Source: Embleya sp051903075 | GTDB lineage: Bacteria; Actinomycetota; Actinomycetes; Streptomycetales; Streptomycetaceae | Length of the DNA stretch: 64,000 nucleotides | Direction: 5' to 3' | Assembly: GCF_051903075.1 (NCBI RefSeq) | Contig: NZ_CP182424.1 | Location: forward strand, 124,001 to 188,000 | Part shown: positions 27,178 to 40,395 of the stretch, piece by piece | How the letters are laid out: each line of letters opens with the position of its first letter | How positions within the stretch are numbered: position 1 is the stretch's first letter | Notes under the pieces: generated by a model | What the model was told of the DNA's origin: nothing | Database searches by the model: none | What the model saw: the letters and a program-made list of their open reading frames with translations, nothing else | Translations under genes and position numbers: made by a program

Positions 27178-29496
27178 TCATCGTGCCGCGTCGTCCTTGA
27201 TGGTGAATTCGACACCGAGGGCGAGCAGTTGGCGATATCGAGCTTCGGAGAGCCTGCCCTTGCGATAGTCCGTGCGGCGAATGGTCAGCCATTGCCCCAG
27301 GCGGAGCGGGACGGGGCCGGGTACGACGTGTCGGCGGGGTACCCGTGCGTGTCCGTGAAGGCTTCGAAACGTCTTGAGGGCCTCGAGGTGCAGTTGGTAG
27401 CGGTACTCCAACGCGCTCCACACGAACCCGACGGTGTCGAGCCTGGCTCGCTGTTCGTTGGTGAGCCGGTCGGGATGCATGCGGTAGGTGCTGACGGTTT
27501 GGCCGATGGGCCGCCCGTCTCGGGTGGCATCCTGAGGCACGTCGAGATGGCCGTGTTCCTCCTTGAAGGCCGCCAAATCCCTGCAGAACTGCTCCCAGTC
27601 GTGCGCAGCGGTGTCCCATACGAACCCTTCTGCGGTCAGGACAGCGACCTTCTCCGGGGGCACCTCGCCTCGCACATGGGACACACGCAGGAATTTCGCG
27701 ATTTGGCCAAGTTTGTAAGGTTCCTCATTGGGTTTGTGGACCGTGTAGTTGTTCGGGATGCGGAGATGGCCGTGAAGCCGTTCGAACGCGCGCAGTTCCT
27801 CGACGAGTCGGTGAAGCTTCAGCGCCGGCACCGACCAGATCATGCCGAGGGCCTCCATCTGGTCGACCCGCTCGGGGGCCAGGGTGCCCTTGGCGTGGAA
27901 CTGGCGCAGATGGCCGATCCATGTCGCCAGGGGGTCGGTGTGGGGGACCGCGAGGTGGCCCTCGCGCGCGTGGAAGGCCGCCGCGCGCCCGACGTTCTCC
28001 TCCCAGGAGCTGGTGGTCATGCGCACGGTGCGCACCGAGACGGCATCGGCGAAGCCGGGCGGTACGGGGATCCCGGTGACGGAGAGCCAACTTGGAAGTT
28101 GGCCTGGTGATTGTTGCAGGCCCGGGCCTGCGGAGGTTTCCCCCATGGCGCGGCGGGCCTGTTCCAACTGACGCGCCAGATCCTCGTCGTGGGCGGCCAG
28201 CGCCCGCACGGTCTGCCAGACCGGACCGAATCGGCCAGACGCGAGGGCGCTTTCAGGATCCTCGTCCGGATCGAGAAGGACGGGAACCACGATGGACGCG
28301 GTCTTGGGCCGCGTGCGGTCGGTGCGGCGCAGGGCGCGTCCGACGGCCTGGATGGTGTCGATGGTGCTGCGAGGATCCAGGAAGCAGACCGCGTCGATGG
28401 CCGGCACGTCGACGCCCTCGGACAGCACACGCGCGTTGGTGACGACAACGAGGCCTTCGTCGTCCGAGCCCAGTCGATCCAGCACAGCCCGGCGCGTCTT
28501 TCCGTCCTGCTTGCCGTGGACGTGGCCCGACCACAGGGCCGAGGGGCGTTCGGCGGGGTCCAGAAGCGACATCGCATCGGGCAGCATCGTGCTGAACCAG
28601 CGGGCGTCGGCGACCCGCCGGTGGAAGGTGATCATGCGGCGGATGTCGTGTGTGCGCGCCGCGCGCAGCACGGCCACCTGTGCGGCCAGGGCGGGTGCCG
28701 AGACGGCCGCGTTCCCTACCCGGAGATAGGGGTTGTCCCGCCCCATGAGGGCGCGGACCTCGTCGCTGGTGACGACCGCGATCACCAGGCGGTATGACGC
28801 GAGAAGGCCGAGCTGGTGGATGGCGGTGGAGAACGCCAGGCGGTGGGCCACCGGGCCGAAGACACGTTCGTCCGACATGCTCACGACATCGTCCTGGTCG
28901 CTGACCACCACGCGCGGGGTCGCGGTCAGATACAGGCGACGCCGTGCGCGGACGATGGAGTCGTCGTGCACGGCCGCCCAGGGCCTGCCAGGGACGCCGG
29001 CGGTTCGGTGGGCCTCGTCGATCACGGCGATGTCGGCGGCGGCGAGCCCGTATCGTGCATGCGCTTCCGCCAGGACGGGGAGGCTGTGGTAAGTGCAGGC
29101 GAGGGTCACCGGGCCCGGTTCGGCCACGAGCCGGGCCAGTTGTGCGGGATCTGTCGTGACGGCCGCACCGCGGACGGCCAGCTCGCCGCGGTCACGGGCG
29201 AGGACCTCGCGGTCGGAGCAGACCGCCACGACCCGCCCCAGAGCCGCATCGCCGAGGTGCTCGCGCCACTCCCGTATCGTCTGCCCGATCAGTTCCAGCG
29301 TCGGGACCATCACGAGGGCGTGTCCCGCGCCGGCGTGGGCCACCAGATGCGCGACCTCGCCCCCGACGCGGGTCTTACCGGTACCGCAGGCCATCACCGC
29401 CGTGGTCCTGTCGTTCTCCGCCAGGACTTTGAGGATCTTGTCGACGGCCTCCCTCTGGTGGGGAAACAGTCGGCGGTCGGCGAGTGCTCGTGTCAT
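27178..29496 (-). CDS. DEAD/DEAH helicase with four C-terminal helicase-associated (HA) repeats
   Basis: 772 residues from an ATG at 29496, overlapping the upstream gene's stop by ATGA; the long frame to 31143 is an artefact. Superfamily 2 motifs are AVMACGTGKTR near residue 37, VIDEAHR, LYLTATPR and QAVGRALRRTD. From about 480 there are four repeats of roughly 65 residues, each with an HxREGHLxVP-like start (REGHLAVP, LHGHLRIP, EHGHLDVP, LHGHARVP) and a closing LxxxGFVW-like turn. HA domains are thought to bind nucleic acid and are frequent in plasmid-borne and accessory helicases. A role in defence or DNA maintenance is inferred from the type only. Confidence 0.87.
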   Translation of the reverse strand: MTRALADRRLFPHQREAVDKILKVLAENDRTTAVMACGTGKTRVGGEVAHLVAHAGAGHALVMVPTLELIGQTIREWREHLGDAALGRVVAVCSDREVLARDRGELAVRGAAVTTDPAQLARLVAEPGPVTLACTYHSLPVLAEAHARYGLAAADIAVIDEAHRTAGVPGRPWAAVHDDSIVRARRRLYLTATPRVVVSDQDDVVSMSDERVFGPVAHRLAFSTAIHQLGLLASYRLVIAVVTSDEVRALMGRDNPYLRVGNAAVSAPALAAQVAVLRAARTHDIRRMITFHRRVADARWFSTMLPDAMSLLDPAERPSALWSGHVHGKQDGKTRRAVLDRLGSDDEGLVVVTNARVLSEGVDVPAIDAVCFLDPRSTIDTIQAVGRALRRTDRTRPKTASIVVPVLLDPDEDPESALASGRFGPVWQTVRALAAHDEDLARQLEQARRAMGETSAGPGLQQSPGQLPSWLSVTGIPVPPGFADAVSVRTVRMTTSSWEENVGRAAAFHAREGHLAVPHTDPLATWIGHLRQFHAKGTLAPERVDQMEALGMIWSVPALKLHRLVEELRAFERLHGHLRIPNNYTVHKPNEEPYKLGQIAKFLRVSHVRGEVPPEKVAVLTAEGFVWDTAAHDWEQFCRDLAAFKEEHGHLDVPQDATRDGRPIGQTVSTYRMHPDRLTNEQRARLDTVGFVWSALEYRYQLHLEALKTFRSLHGHARVPRRHVVPGPVPLRLGQWLTIRRTDYRKGRLSEARYRQLLALGVEFTIKDDAAR

Positions 29497-30980
29497 TGCT
29501 CTTCTCTGGTGTCTCCGGCCAAGGGCGCGGCACCCTGGTGCCGTGCCCTCGACGTGTCGTGTGCGGGGCGCCGGTCGGAAGTCTCGCGGCATGTCTCGGA
29601 TGGGGTGGGTACGGCATGGTCCGCCTCCGACAGCAGCCCCAGGGCATACGCGGTGGCAACGGCGGCTGCGGGGCCGGCCGACTCCAGGGCGGAGCACGCG
29701 TCGTCGAGGGCGTTCGTGAACTCCTCCGGCGACATCTCCAACGCCTCGGCGGCCCGGTGCTCGGGAAGGCCCCTCGCGCAGGCGACCAGGGCGCGGACCT
29801 GATCGGGCGTCAAGGGCCCACGACTTCGGCGTAGGTTCGTCAGGGCCGTCAACGAGGTGGGGGTGAGAACGGGAGGGTCCAGTCCCAGTCGGCGCGCGGT
29901 GTGCGCGGCCGCCAGGCTGGCGATCCCCCGGAGGCGGATCGGGCTCTCCACCAGTCCCAGCCGGGCCACGGCCGCGACGACGACGTCGTACACGGCCCCG
30001 GCGAGGTCGTCGACGACGGCGAGGGCGTCCACCGAGCCTTCCCGCGTCGTCCAGGCCCGCGGCGGGGCCGTCACGTCGACACCTTCCTCCGCAGCGTCTG
30101 TGCCCGGTGACGGATTCAGGAACGGACAGGCATCGGGGGCCGCGTCGAGGACGGCTCGCGTGATCCACAGCGGCCCGTCCCCACAGTCGAGCCTTGCTCC
30201 GTATCCGGGTCGCAGACTGGTGCGGCCGACGAAGGCGTCCACGCCGTTGAGGACGGTCGAGGGTCCGGCCAGTCCGAGGTACCGATGGCACCGGGCGAGG
30301 TTGTGCAGCGTCTCCCGGGACCCGGCCGGATCGACGACGTCGAACGTGTCGTCCTCGTCCGGGAGTCCCGAGTGTGTCGCTGAGGACTCGTCCTGGGGTG
30401 TCCCGGACTCGCCCTCGGCGACGGACTCGAGCGCGCCGGCCAGGATGTCCTCGGCGGCGTTCCGCAACTGCTGGTCCACCGCGGTGCGATCGGTGTCCTG
30501 CGGCAGGGGGATCGCCTTCTGCGCCAGGATGGGCCCGGTGCCGGTATCGACGTCGTCCGCGTAGTGGACGGTGACCCCGAAGACGGGGTCGCCCGCGCGG
30601 ATCGCCGCCTCGACCGGACGCGGTCCTCGCCACCGCGGGAGAAGCGAGTCGTGGACGCGCACGACGCCGAGCCGGGGAACCGTCAGGATCTCCTCGGGCA
30701 GCGGCCCCGTCCAGCGATACACGACGAGCACGTCGAGGTCGAATCCCCGCAGGGCGTTCGCGATCGACGCGGACGCCACCGGCGCCATCAGGACGACTCC
30801 GGGCGGGAGTCCGACGAATGCGGCGGCCAGACGAGACACGCCCGTGCTCGTGTCCTCGTCGGCCGGACCGTGCGGGTCGATGCACGAAACCACCGGCACG
30901 TAGCCCGCGTTCAATGCCGCGATGTACAGGATGGAGAAGGTGTCGGCGTCGTTGGCCAACAAACCCGCGCGGGGCAGCAA
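29493..30980 (-). CDS. Formyltransferase-like protein fused to LuxR-type helix-turn-helix
   Basis: 495 residues from a TTG at 30980, the first start in this frame. The N-terminal half matches the methionyl-tRNA/GART formyltransferase fold (HDSLLPRWRGPRPVEAAI, then GVTVHYADDVDTGTGPIL). The Asn two residues before the catalytic His is Arg here (VRVHDSLLP), so normal formyl transfer is doubtful. The end (LTPDQVRALVACARGLPEH onward, residues about 395-455) is a LuxR/GerE-like helix-turn-helix. An upstream frame (31171 to about 30985) ends in DRHLIDLIDHFLDG and would join smoothly after a one-base shift, so the true N-terminus may be longer with a frameshift. It overlaps the helicase gene by 4 nt. 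Confidence 0.72.
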   Translation of the reverse strand: MLPRAGLLANDADTFSILYIAALNAGYVPVVSCIDPHGPADEDTSTGVSRLAAAFVGLPPGVVLMAPVASASIANALRGFDLDVLVVYRWTGPLPEEILTVPRLGVVRVHDSLLPRWRGPRPVEAAIRAGDPVFGVTVHYADDVDTGTGPILAQKAIPLPQDTDRTAVDQQLRNAAEDILAGALESVAEGESGTPQDESSATHSGLPDEDDTFDVVDPAGSRETLHNLARCHRYLGLAGPSTVLNGVDAFVGRTSLRPGYGARLDCGDGPLWITRAVLDAAPDACPFLNPSPGTDAAEEGVDVTAPPRAWTTREGSVDALAVVDDLAGAVYDVVVAAVARLGLVESPIRLRGIASLAAAHTARRLGLDPPVLTPTSLTALTNLRRSRGPLTPDQVRALVACARGLPEHRAAEALEMSPEEFTNALDDACSALESAGPAAAVATAYALGLLSEADHAVPTPSETCRETSDRRPAHDTSRARHQGAAPLAGDTREEQ

Positions 30981-31948
30981 CTTGTACCGTCCAGGAAGTG
31001 ATCGATGAGGTCGATGAGGTGGCGATCAGAGGCCGACGGCCGTTCGATTTCGTGCCATCGGGAGACCCTGGGTCGCCGAGTCGTTGCCGTACGTATCCGA
31101 CCGGCTCCACGATTGCGTGCCAAGCGGCGGGACGCCACGCCACGCGACCGCCATGTTGCCGTCATGGTCACGTTGCTCAGGACCGAGAATGGGCAACCGA
31201 GGTAACGCGAATGCCCCTGTCGAAACAGACTTAGAGCGCGATTCGGTCGCCTACTTCACGCTCCGTAGGACCATCGCGGGCGGCCGTGAGACAAAGATGG
31301 CGGCAAGATGGCGGTGCCAGGCGCGGCGGGGAGTCTGGACGGTGCTGTGTAGCCAGCGCGCGGGTGGGGACCTCATGACGCGTTTGAGCTGGCCGAGGAC
31401 AGCTCGGAACGTGTGACGGCGCCCGAGTTCCGCCGCCCACGCATCGGTCGACACTGCGCGGTCCTTCTCCGTCAGCGCTATCGGCCCACTCCGGTGTCAC
31501 ACCCGACATCGCGTCGACGACCGTTCCCGAAGCCGGATCCCGGGCGGCCGCCCCGGGAGACCTGTCGCCACCACCCAGTTTGATCATTCCGATGTGCTGA
31601 CTCGCGATCGATTACTAGCCAGCACGGCCCGTTGATCCGACCGGAATACCAAGCCTATGCAGGGGGATGGCCGAGCAGCGCTGGACCGCTCCGCCCAGGG
31701 CCGGCAAGTGGCCTCGACGCGGATCCGTGACAACCCCACCGCGCGTGAGGGCTGCCGTCGGAGCCGGAGCAACGGATCCGCTCGAACCCTCACAGGGCTG
31801 CGGCCACACACCGGCAGGTGGTCACCGGTTGAGTTCCGCCACCGTCATCGACTTGCTCTGCGTTGGGGCGCCGAATCCCTCGTGCCACCGGTGGCCGGCC
31901 GCGTCCGGGAGACAATGACGTGACGTCACAGACTTCGGGGGTTCGTCG
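30981..31948. other. Intergenic, about 970 nt, with 174-bp element
   Basis: It holds the element at 31146-31319. The part nearest 30981 may encode the N-terminus of the formyltransferase-like protein in another frame (see that entry). From 31320 to 31948 I see only short frames without ribosome-binding sites. The SNF2 gene promoter should lie near its right end. Confidence 0.4.
31146..31319. repeat. 174-bp intergenic element, copy A
   Basis: The left end at 31146-31172 and right end at 31295-31319 are inverted versions of one motif, a doubled ATGGCGGC word (right end contains AGATGGCGGCAAGATGGCGG). The second copy is at 48673-48846. Left ends match at 24 of 27 bases, right ends at 24 of 25, and the interior is exactly 122 bp in both but much diverged. 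Both lie upstream of a minus-strand gene. It could be a promoter/operator module or a small mobile-like element. Confidence 0.65.
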
Positions 31949-35880
<3,932 letters not shown>

Positions 35881-35884
<4 letters not shown>

Positions 35885-37083
35885 CCCCACCCCCCGGACA
35901 CGGCAAGTCGATGCGGCCCCTGGTCGCCGCGTGGAAGCAGACGTTTCACATGGCCTGCGCCGGATCCCCCCTCTACGCCAAGGGCCTCGCGCTGCACGGC
36001 GCGAAAGCCGTGAAACATGTACAGGGCGTCCCCGGCAGAATCCACGCCACCGTCACCACGAAGAAGGGCACCGCCCACCGCGCGCACATCACCCTGCCAC
36101 TGCTGAGCAACGAACAATGGCAACACCTGGCCGACCGACTCGCGGGCGATCCCCACGCCTCCGCGGACCTGCTCGCGGGCAAGGTCCCCGCGCTCATCGC
36201 CGATCCCGGACACGCCGGAGGCGCGACCGTCGTCCCCCTCGCCCAACAACTCGGCTTCGCCTGCAGCTGCTCGCCACAGCGCCGGCGGCTGTGCGACCAC
36301 AGCGCCGCACTTGGCCACGCCATCGCCGAACACCTGGGCACCTCACCCTCCATCCTGCTGACCGCACGCGGCATGCCCACCCGCAGCCTCGCCGACGTCC
36401 TCCGTGCCCGCCTAGCCGCACAACGCCTGCCCCACCTGCCCGCCGACCAGCACGGCACCGTCCGCGCCGACCACACCCACACCCTGTGGGCCAATCGGCT
36501 CGATGTCACCGCAACCGAACCCTCGCTCGACGACCCCGCCTTCGTCGCCGCGCCCCTCACGGACCCTCCCGAGCCCGCACCCGCCGCCGACGACCTCGCC
36601 CGCATGATCCGAGACGCCGCCAACCACGCCCAAGCCGTCCTCGACTACGACGCGCCCCGGGACCCCCACGATGCCCTGGCCGACACCGTGCGCCTGCTGG
36701 CTGGTCCCAACGGCCTCACCCGCCTCACCGAGATCGCCTCCCGCACGGGCCACGCCGAACCCGAACTGCGGAGACTCCTGATCGCGTACCGCCACGCCGG
36801 CCCTGCCGGCGTCCACGCGGCACGAGGACCGGCTCCCACGCCACCGGATGTGCTCACCGCCGCGCTGGACACCATCCGGCGAACCGGCCCGGCGTCCCTG
36901 GGGGAATTGCGCGTCACGGACGGACGGCTCACCGACACGGGCATCCAGTTGCGGTACGGACTCGACGGACACTGGCACCCGTTCACCCTCTGGAACGAGC
37001 AATGGCAACCCCGACCCGGACACTCGCCCGACCCGACCACGGCATACCGGGCCGCCCGCCGGGCCCGTCCCACACGGACCTGA
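35881..37083 (+). CDS. SWIM zinc-finger protein, partner of SNF2 helicase
   Basis: 400 residues from an ATG at 35881. The SWIM motif CxCx(n)CxH is present as CSC then CDH in FACSCSPQRRRLCDH near residues 123-137. The remainder is helical, with a C-terminal wing-like segment. A SWIM protein following a SNF2 helicase is a recurring actinobacterial gene pair, which supports joint action on nucleic acids. The molecular function is not established from sequence. Confidence 0.85.
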
Positions 37084-37598
37084 CGCCGCCGGTCGAGCGC
37101 CGCAGCGACGTGGCCCCGCTCCTCTCGTCCGTTTCAGGTGGCGGGCGGACAAGACGACCGATGCCGCCTGGACTGCGGCACCGAGTCTCCGGGAAATGAC
37201 ACGCAAGTTCGCCCCGTTCCCTCAACCTGACAGGACGCCAACGCGACGGCCCGGGGCAGAACCGAGAGCAGCTGAAGTACCGAACCAGCGGTTCGTACCA
37301 CGCCTGCCGCGTGACCACGAGGTGCTACCCCTGCGGCGGCCGGCGAGCGCGACGACCCCGCCGTCACGCCGGAGTTCGCCGCCGCCGTGGAGGAGGAGGC
37401 GACACGGAGGTGGGGCCTGCGGGCATGGCACACGCAGTTCCCGGTGTGGGAGGCCACGTGCGAATCCGGCGAGGAGCTGTTGCAGCGATCGGTCCCTCTA
37501 CTGGAGACGGTGGCCATGCCCCACGACCCGTGACCCTGCCTCGGCCTGGGGGTGCGAACCGCGAGTCTCGTTCGAAGCGGCTACCAAGGAGCGCTGGG
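37084..37598. other. Intergenic between convergent genes, about 515 nt
   Basis: No frame here has both a credible start and family resemblance. I see no strong hairpin directly after the SWIM gene. Confidence 0.4.
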
Positions 37599-38483
37599 CT
37601 ACATGATTCCGATCCAGTGCCATGGCCTGGACCCGTGTCGCCCGCGGAGACAGTCCACCCTGAACTGCGCCTGCTCGTGCCAGGTCGGGTGGCTGGCGGC
37701 GTGCTGCGCCGCATAGGTCGTCATGCGCAACTCGCGTGCGGCTGCGAGGGTTTCGTAGCCGTCCCATGTCGTGACGTCGTGGCCGTAGAGGGCGCAGAAC
37801 TCGGCGTATTCGCCCCGTGAGGCCACGCCGGTGGTTGTTGTGCGTACCGCGGTCGAGACGAGGTCCCACTCCGGTGGCCCTACGGAGAAGCGCTCCAGAT
37901 CCATCAGGAGTCGCCCGTCGTGGACGCGGACGATGTTGCCCGGCCACGCGTCGCCATGGATCGCCCGTGGCGGCAGGCCGGCGGGTAGGCCGGCGACCCA
38001 GCGCTCCGAGAGATCTCGATGGAGGTCGAGGAGCCACTGGCGGTCGTCGTCGGTAAGCGTGGTTGCGGCGGCCAGCCTTTCCGGGATCCGTACGAACGGA
38101 TCGAGGCGACCGATGTCGAAATCGGGCAGGGGCAGGGCGTGGAGCTCTTTGAGGGCGAGCGCGACGTCCCTGATCGTGCCGGGGGTGTGGGGCGGAGCCT
38201 CCTCCCAGAAGGTCACCACCCGACCGGCGTGCTCCAAGGGTTGTTCGACATCCAAGGGGACCACCGCGAGGACGCCGTGGTCGGCAAGCCAGCGGGCGAC
38301 ACGGATCTCCCGCTCGGCGCTCGCGCGTCGGTCGGGCGGAGCCATCCGCACGACAACGCCTGCGGCCAAGCGCCAGATCTGGTTCTCGGCGATGCGTATC
38401 GGCCGGGCGTCGCGAGCATCGAGACCGGCCGCGGCGCAGGCCTCCTCAAGGGCCTTGCGGGCGGATTCCGTCGTGTTCGTCAT
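37599..38483 (-). CDS. Aminoglycoside phosphotransferase-like kinase
   Basis: 294 residues from an ATG at 38483; the upstream extension of the frame is not protein-like. The APH/choline-kinase signature is clear: catalytic loop IHGDAWPGN near residue 185 and metal-binding LLMDLERF next, where the DxE form replaces the usual DFD. It transfers phosphate to a small molecule, not necessarily an antibiotic. Its start overlaps the stop of the regulator at 38480-39919 by 4 nt, so the two form an operon. Confidence 0.87.
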   Translation of the reverse strand: MTNTTESARKALEEACAAAGLDARDARPIRIAENQIWRLAAGVVVRMAPPDRRASAEREIRVARWLADHGVLAVVPLDVEQPLEHAGRVVTFWEEAPPHTPGTIRDVALALKELHALPLPDFDIGRLDPFVRIPERLAAATTLTDDDRQWLLDLHRDLSERWVAGLPAGLPPRAIHGDAWPGNIVRVHDGRLLMDLERFSVGPPEWDLVSTAVRTTTTGVASRGEYAEFCALYGHDVTTWDGYETLAAARELRMTTYAAQHAASHPTWHEQAQFRVDCLRGRHGSRPWHWIGIM

Positions 38484-39919
38484 GACTGCAAGGTAGATGT
38501 GATCGCTTCCCGGAGGGCGCGAGTCTCGGGCACCTTCGAGTGCCGAACGGCGAATCCGGCGAGTTCGCGAAGGTCCGCAGCCGCTCTGCGGGAGGACAGT
38601 GTGCCGCTCATCTCGAGGGCCTCGTGTCCGATCGCCGCCGCCTCCCGCGGGTCGCCCGTGCACATGAGAAGCGAGGCGAGTTTGGTACACGAGATGGTTT
38701 TGGAACGGGCGAACCGCGGCTTGTGTTCGAGTACGGCGGTGCGGAAGCGCTCCTGTGCGTTTACCGGGTCGCGACCATCGACTACGACGATGTCGAACAG
38801 GGCGTGGGCGGTGTCGCCGTTGTGCTGGGCCTCGTCGTAGTAAGCCATCAACGGATGGGTGTCGTCGGCGCGACCACCGCGGACGAAGGCGTCGTCGGCG
38901 GCGCCCACCGCGGCGAAGGTCTCCTGGGCGCGGCCCATCTTTCCGTAGGCCCGAGCCCTGGCGGTATGCAGCATGGCGCGTGCGGTTGCGGGCAGGCGAT
39001 CCGCGTACTCAAGGCCTCGTTCGGCATGCGTGAGACCGGCGTTCGCATCACCGACCCAGATGGCTTGACGCGCGAGGTATGAGTAGGCCTTCGCCCGCAG
39101 GAGCCAGTGATCACCCACCTCGGCACACTCGACGGCGAGACCGAACGCGCTGCGGGCCTGTTCGTGGCGATACATGTCGAACTGGGTGGCGCCGACGACC
39201 AGTCCCAGACGGGCGACGGCGGCCAGGAAATCGGAGCGGAGGTGCCCGGGGCAGTCGACGGACAGGAGACCGACTGCCCACCGGAGGCAGTGGGTGGCGA
39301 GTAACTCGAGGACTCCGCCGCCGCCGTGGGCGTTGTCCCAGCCGTGGAGCCCGTCGGCGAGGTCCGTGAGTTGGCGGACCTCTCTCGGGGTGATCCGCGA
39401 GGGAAGGGACGGGGGAGCGACGGGCGTCAGGAGCGGGCTGAGTTCCAGCGGGCCGAAGGCGGCAAGGCCGCCCGTGGCGCCGGCGGCGAGGAAGGCACGA
39501 CGTTCCACTTCGGGTCTCCTGGTCGGCGCGGACGGTTCGTCTCCACCCAGGATGCCCGGCGAGCCCGCGCAGTGGACCAGCGCCTTCGAGAGGAGACGCC
39601 GCTTATCCGGCCCCGCAACAGGCCTGTTTGCGTCGTCGCGCGTCACCGTGGGTGCATCGGGTGGCGAGTCGAACAGCTCGACAGGTCGGACGCCGAACAT
39701 GTGCTCAAGGACACGGCGGGTGTGAACGTGCGGCAGGGACTTGATGTCGCCGGCCATCCACCGCTCGAAGCTGCGCCGCGAGACCGTCACGCGTTGAAGG
39801 CGGGGCTCACGTTCGCGGCCGGCCAGCGCGTCCCGCGCGACGCGGAACTTCACGTCGAACGTCTCATAGGCGTTCCAGCCCCGGTCCAGAACCAGGGCGC
39901 GAAATCGGGTGCTTCGCAT
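38480..39919 (-). CDS. Regulator R1: TFDVKF-type N-domain plus TPR-like part
   Basis: 479 residues from an ATG at 39919. The first 83 residues form the domain shared by four proteins in this window: RGWNAYETFDVKF, ARDALAGREREP, then VSRRSFERWMAG and HTRRVLEHMFG. I read it as an atypical DNA-binding domain, with VSRRSFERWMAG as recognition helix region. An internal RRAFLAAGATGG segment near 145 precedes a TPR-like half (HEQARSAFGLAVECAE; RAMLHTARARAYGKMG). It is followed by a kinase gene with a 4-nt overlap. Confidence 0.75.
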   Translation of the reverse strand: MRSTRFRALVLDRGWNAYETFDVKFRVARDALAGREREPRLQRVTVSRRSFERWMAGDIKSLPHVHTRRVLEHMFGVRPVELFDSPPDAPTVTRDDANRPVAGPDKRRLLSKALVHCAGSPGILGGDEPSAPTRRPEVERRAFLAAGATGGLAAFGPLELSPLLTPVAPPSLPSRITPREVRQLTDLADGLHGWDNAHGGGGVLELLATHCLRWAVGLLSVDCPGHLRSDFLAAVARLGLVVGATQFDMYRHEQARSAFGLAVECAEVGDHWLLRAKAYSYLARQAIWVGDANAGLTHAERGLEYADRLPATARAMLHTARARAYGKMGRAQETFAAVGAADDAFVRGGRADDTHPLMAYYDEAQHNGDTAHALFDIVVVDGRDPVNAQERFRTAVLEHKPRFARSKTISCTKLASLLMCTGDPREAAAIGHEALEMSGTLSSRRAAADLRELAGFAVRHSKVPETRALREAITSTLQS

Positions 39920-40146
39920 CACCGCTCCTACTCGGTGGGACGATCCAGCAGTCCCTCGGGCAACCCACGTATCGCTGTGGTGGTTGCGTTGCCGACGCCA
40001 CGACAGAGCACGGGCTTTGCCGACCCGCACCCCGGGCGATGCGTGCACGTGGCGACAGCCGTTTTCCGCCCCGTGACCTGCCCGGGGTGAGGCAGTCGCG
40101 CTTGCGGTGCGGTCTGCCTCCTCGGGCGTTGGCCACAGGCCGGTTG

Positions 40147-40395
40147 TCAGATCAAGTGGTCCAGTTCGCCGGCGCGTGCCGCGTCGACCAGGGCCCGGAT
40201 CTCCTCGCGGGTGTAGACGAGAGGACCCTGGTCCGGGTTCTTGGAGTCGCGCCACACCACGAACTCGCCGCACGAGCCGTACTCGACGCAGTTATCGTTG
40301 CCCAGGCTTGCGGACGGCTTGGCCCAGACGACGGATTCGAGGTCGAGCGACGCGGCCGAAGGCTTGGACGCGGAGGTGGGGGCGGGGTTGTTCAC
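40147..40395 (-). CDS. DUF397 protein
   Basis: 82 residues from a GTG at 40395, overlapping the XRE gene stop by GTGA. It has the family pattern: VVWAKPSASLGNDNCVEY near residue 24, then FVVWRDSKNPDQGPLVY and a short C-terminal helix. DUF397 proteins pair with XRE/DUF5753 regulators in streptomycetes (BldB/WhiJ-type loci), where they act as small partners controlling the regulator. Confidence 0.9.
   Translation of the reverse strand: MNNPAPTSASKPSAASLDLESVVWAKPSASLGNDNCVEYGSCGEFVVWRDSKNPDQGPLVYTREEIRALVDAARAGELDHLI

Noticed and set aside
29497..31143. N-terminal extension of the HA-repeat helicase by about 550 codons
   Set aside because: It is a shadow frame of the formyltransferase-like gene; helicase motifs start right after the ATG at 29496.
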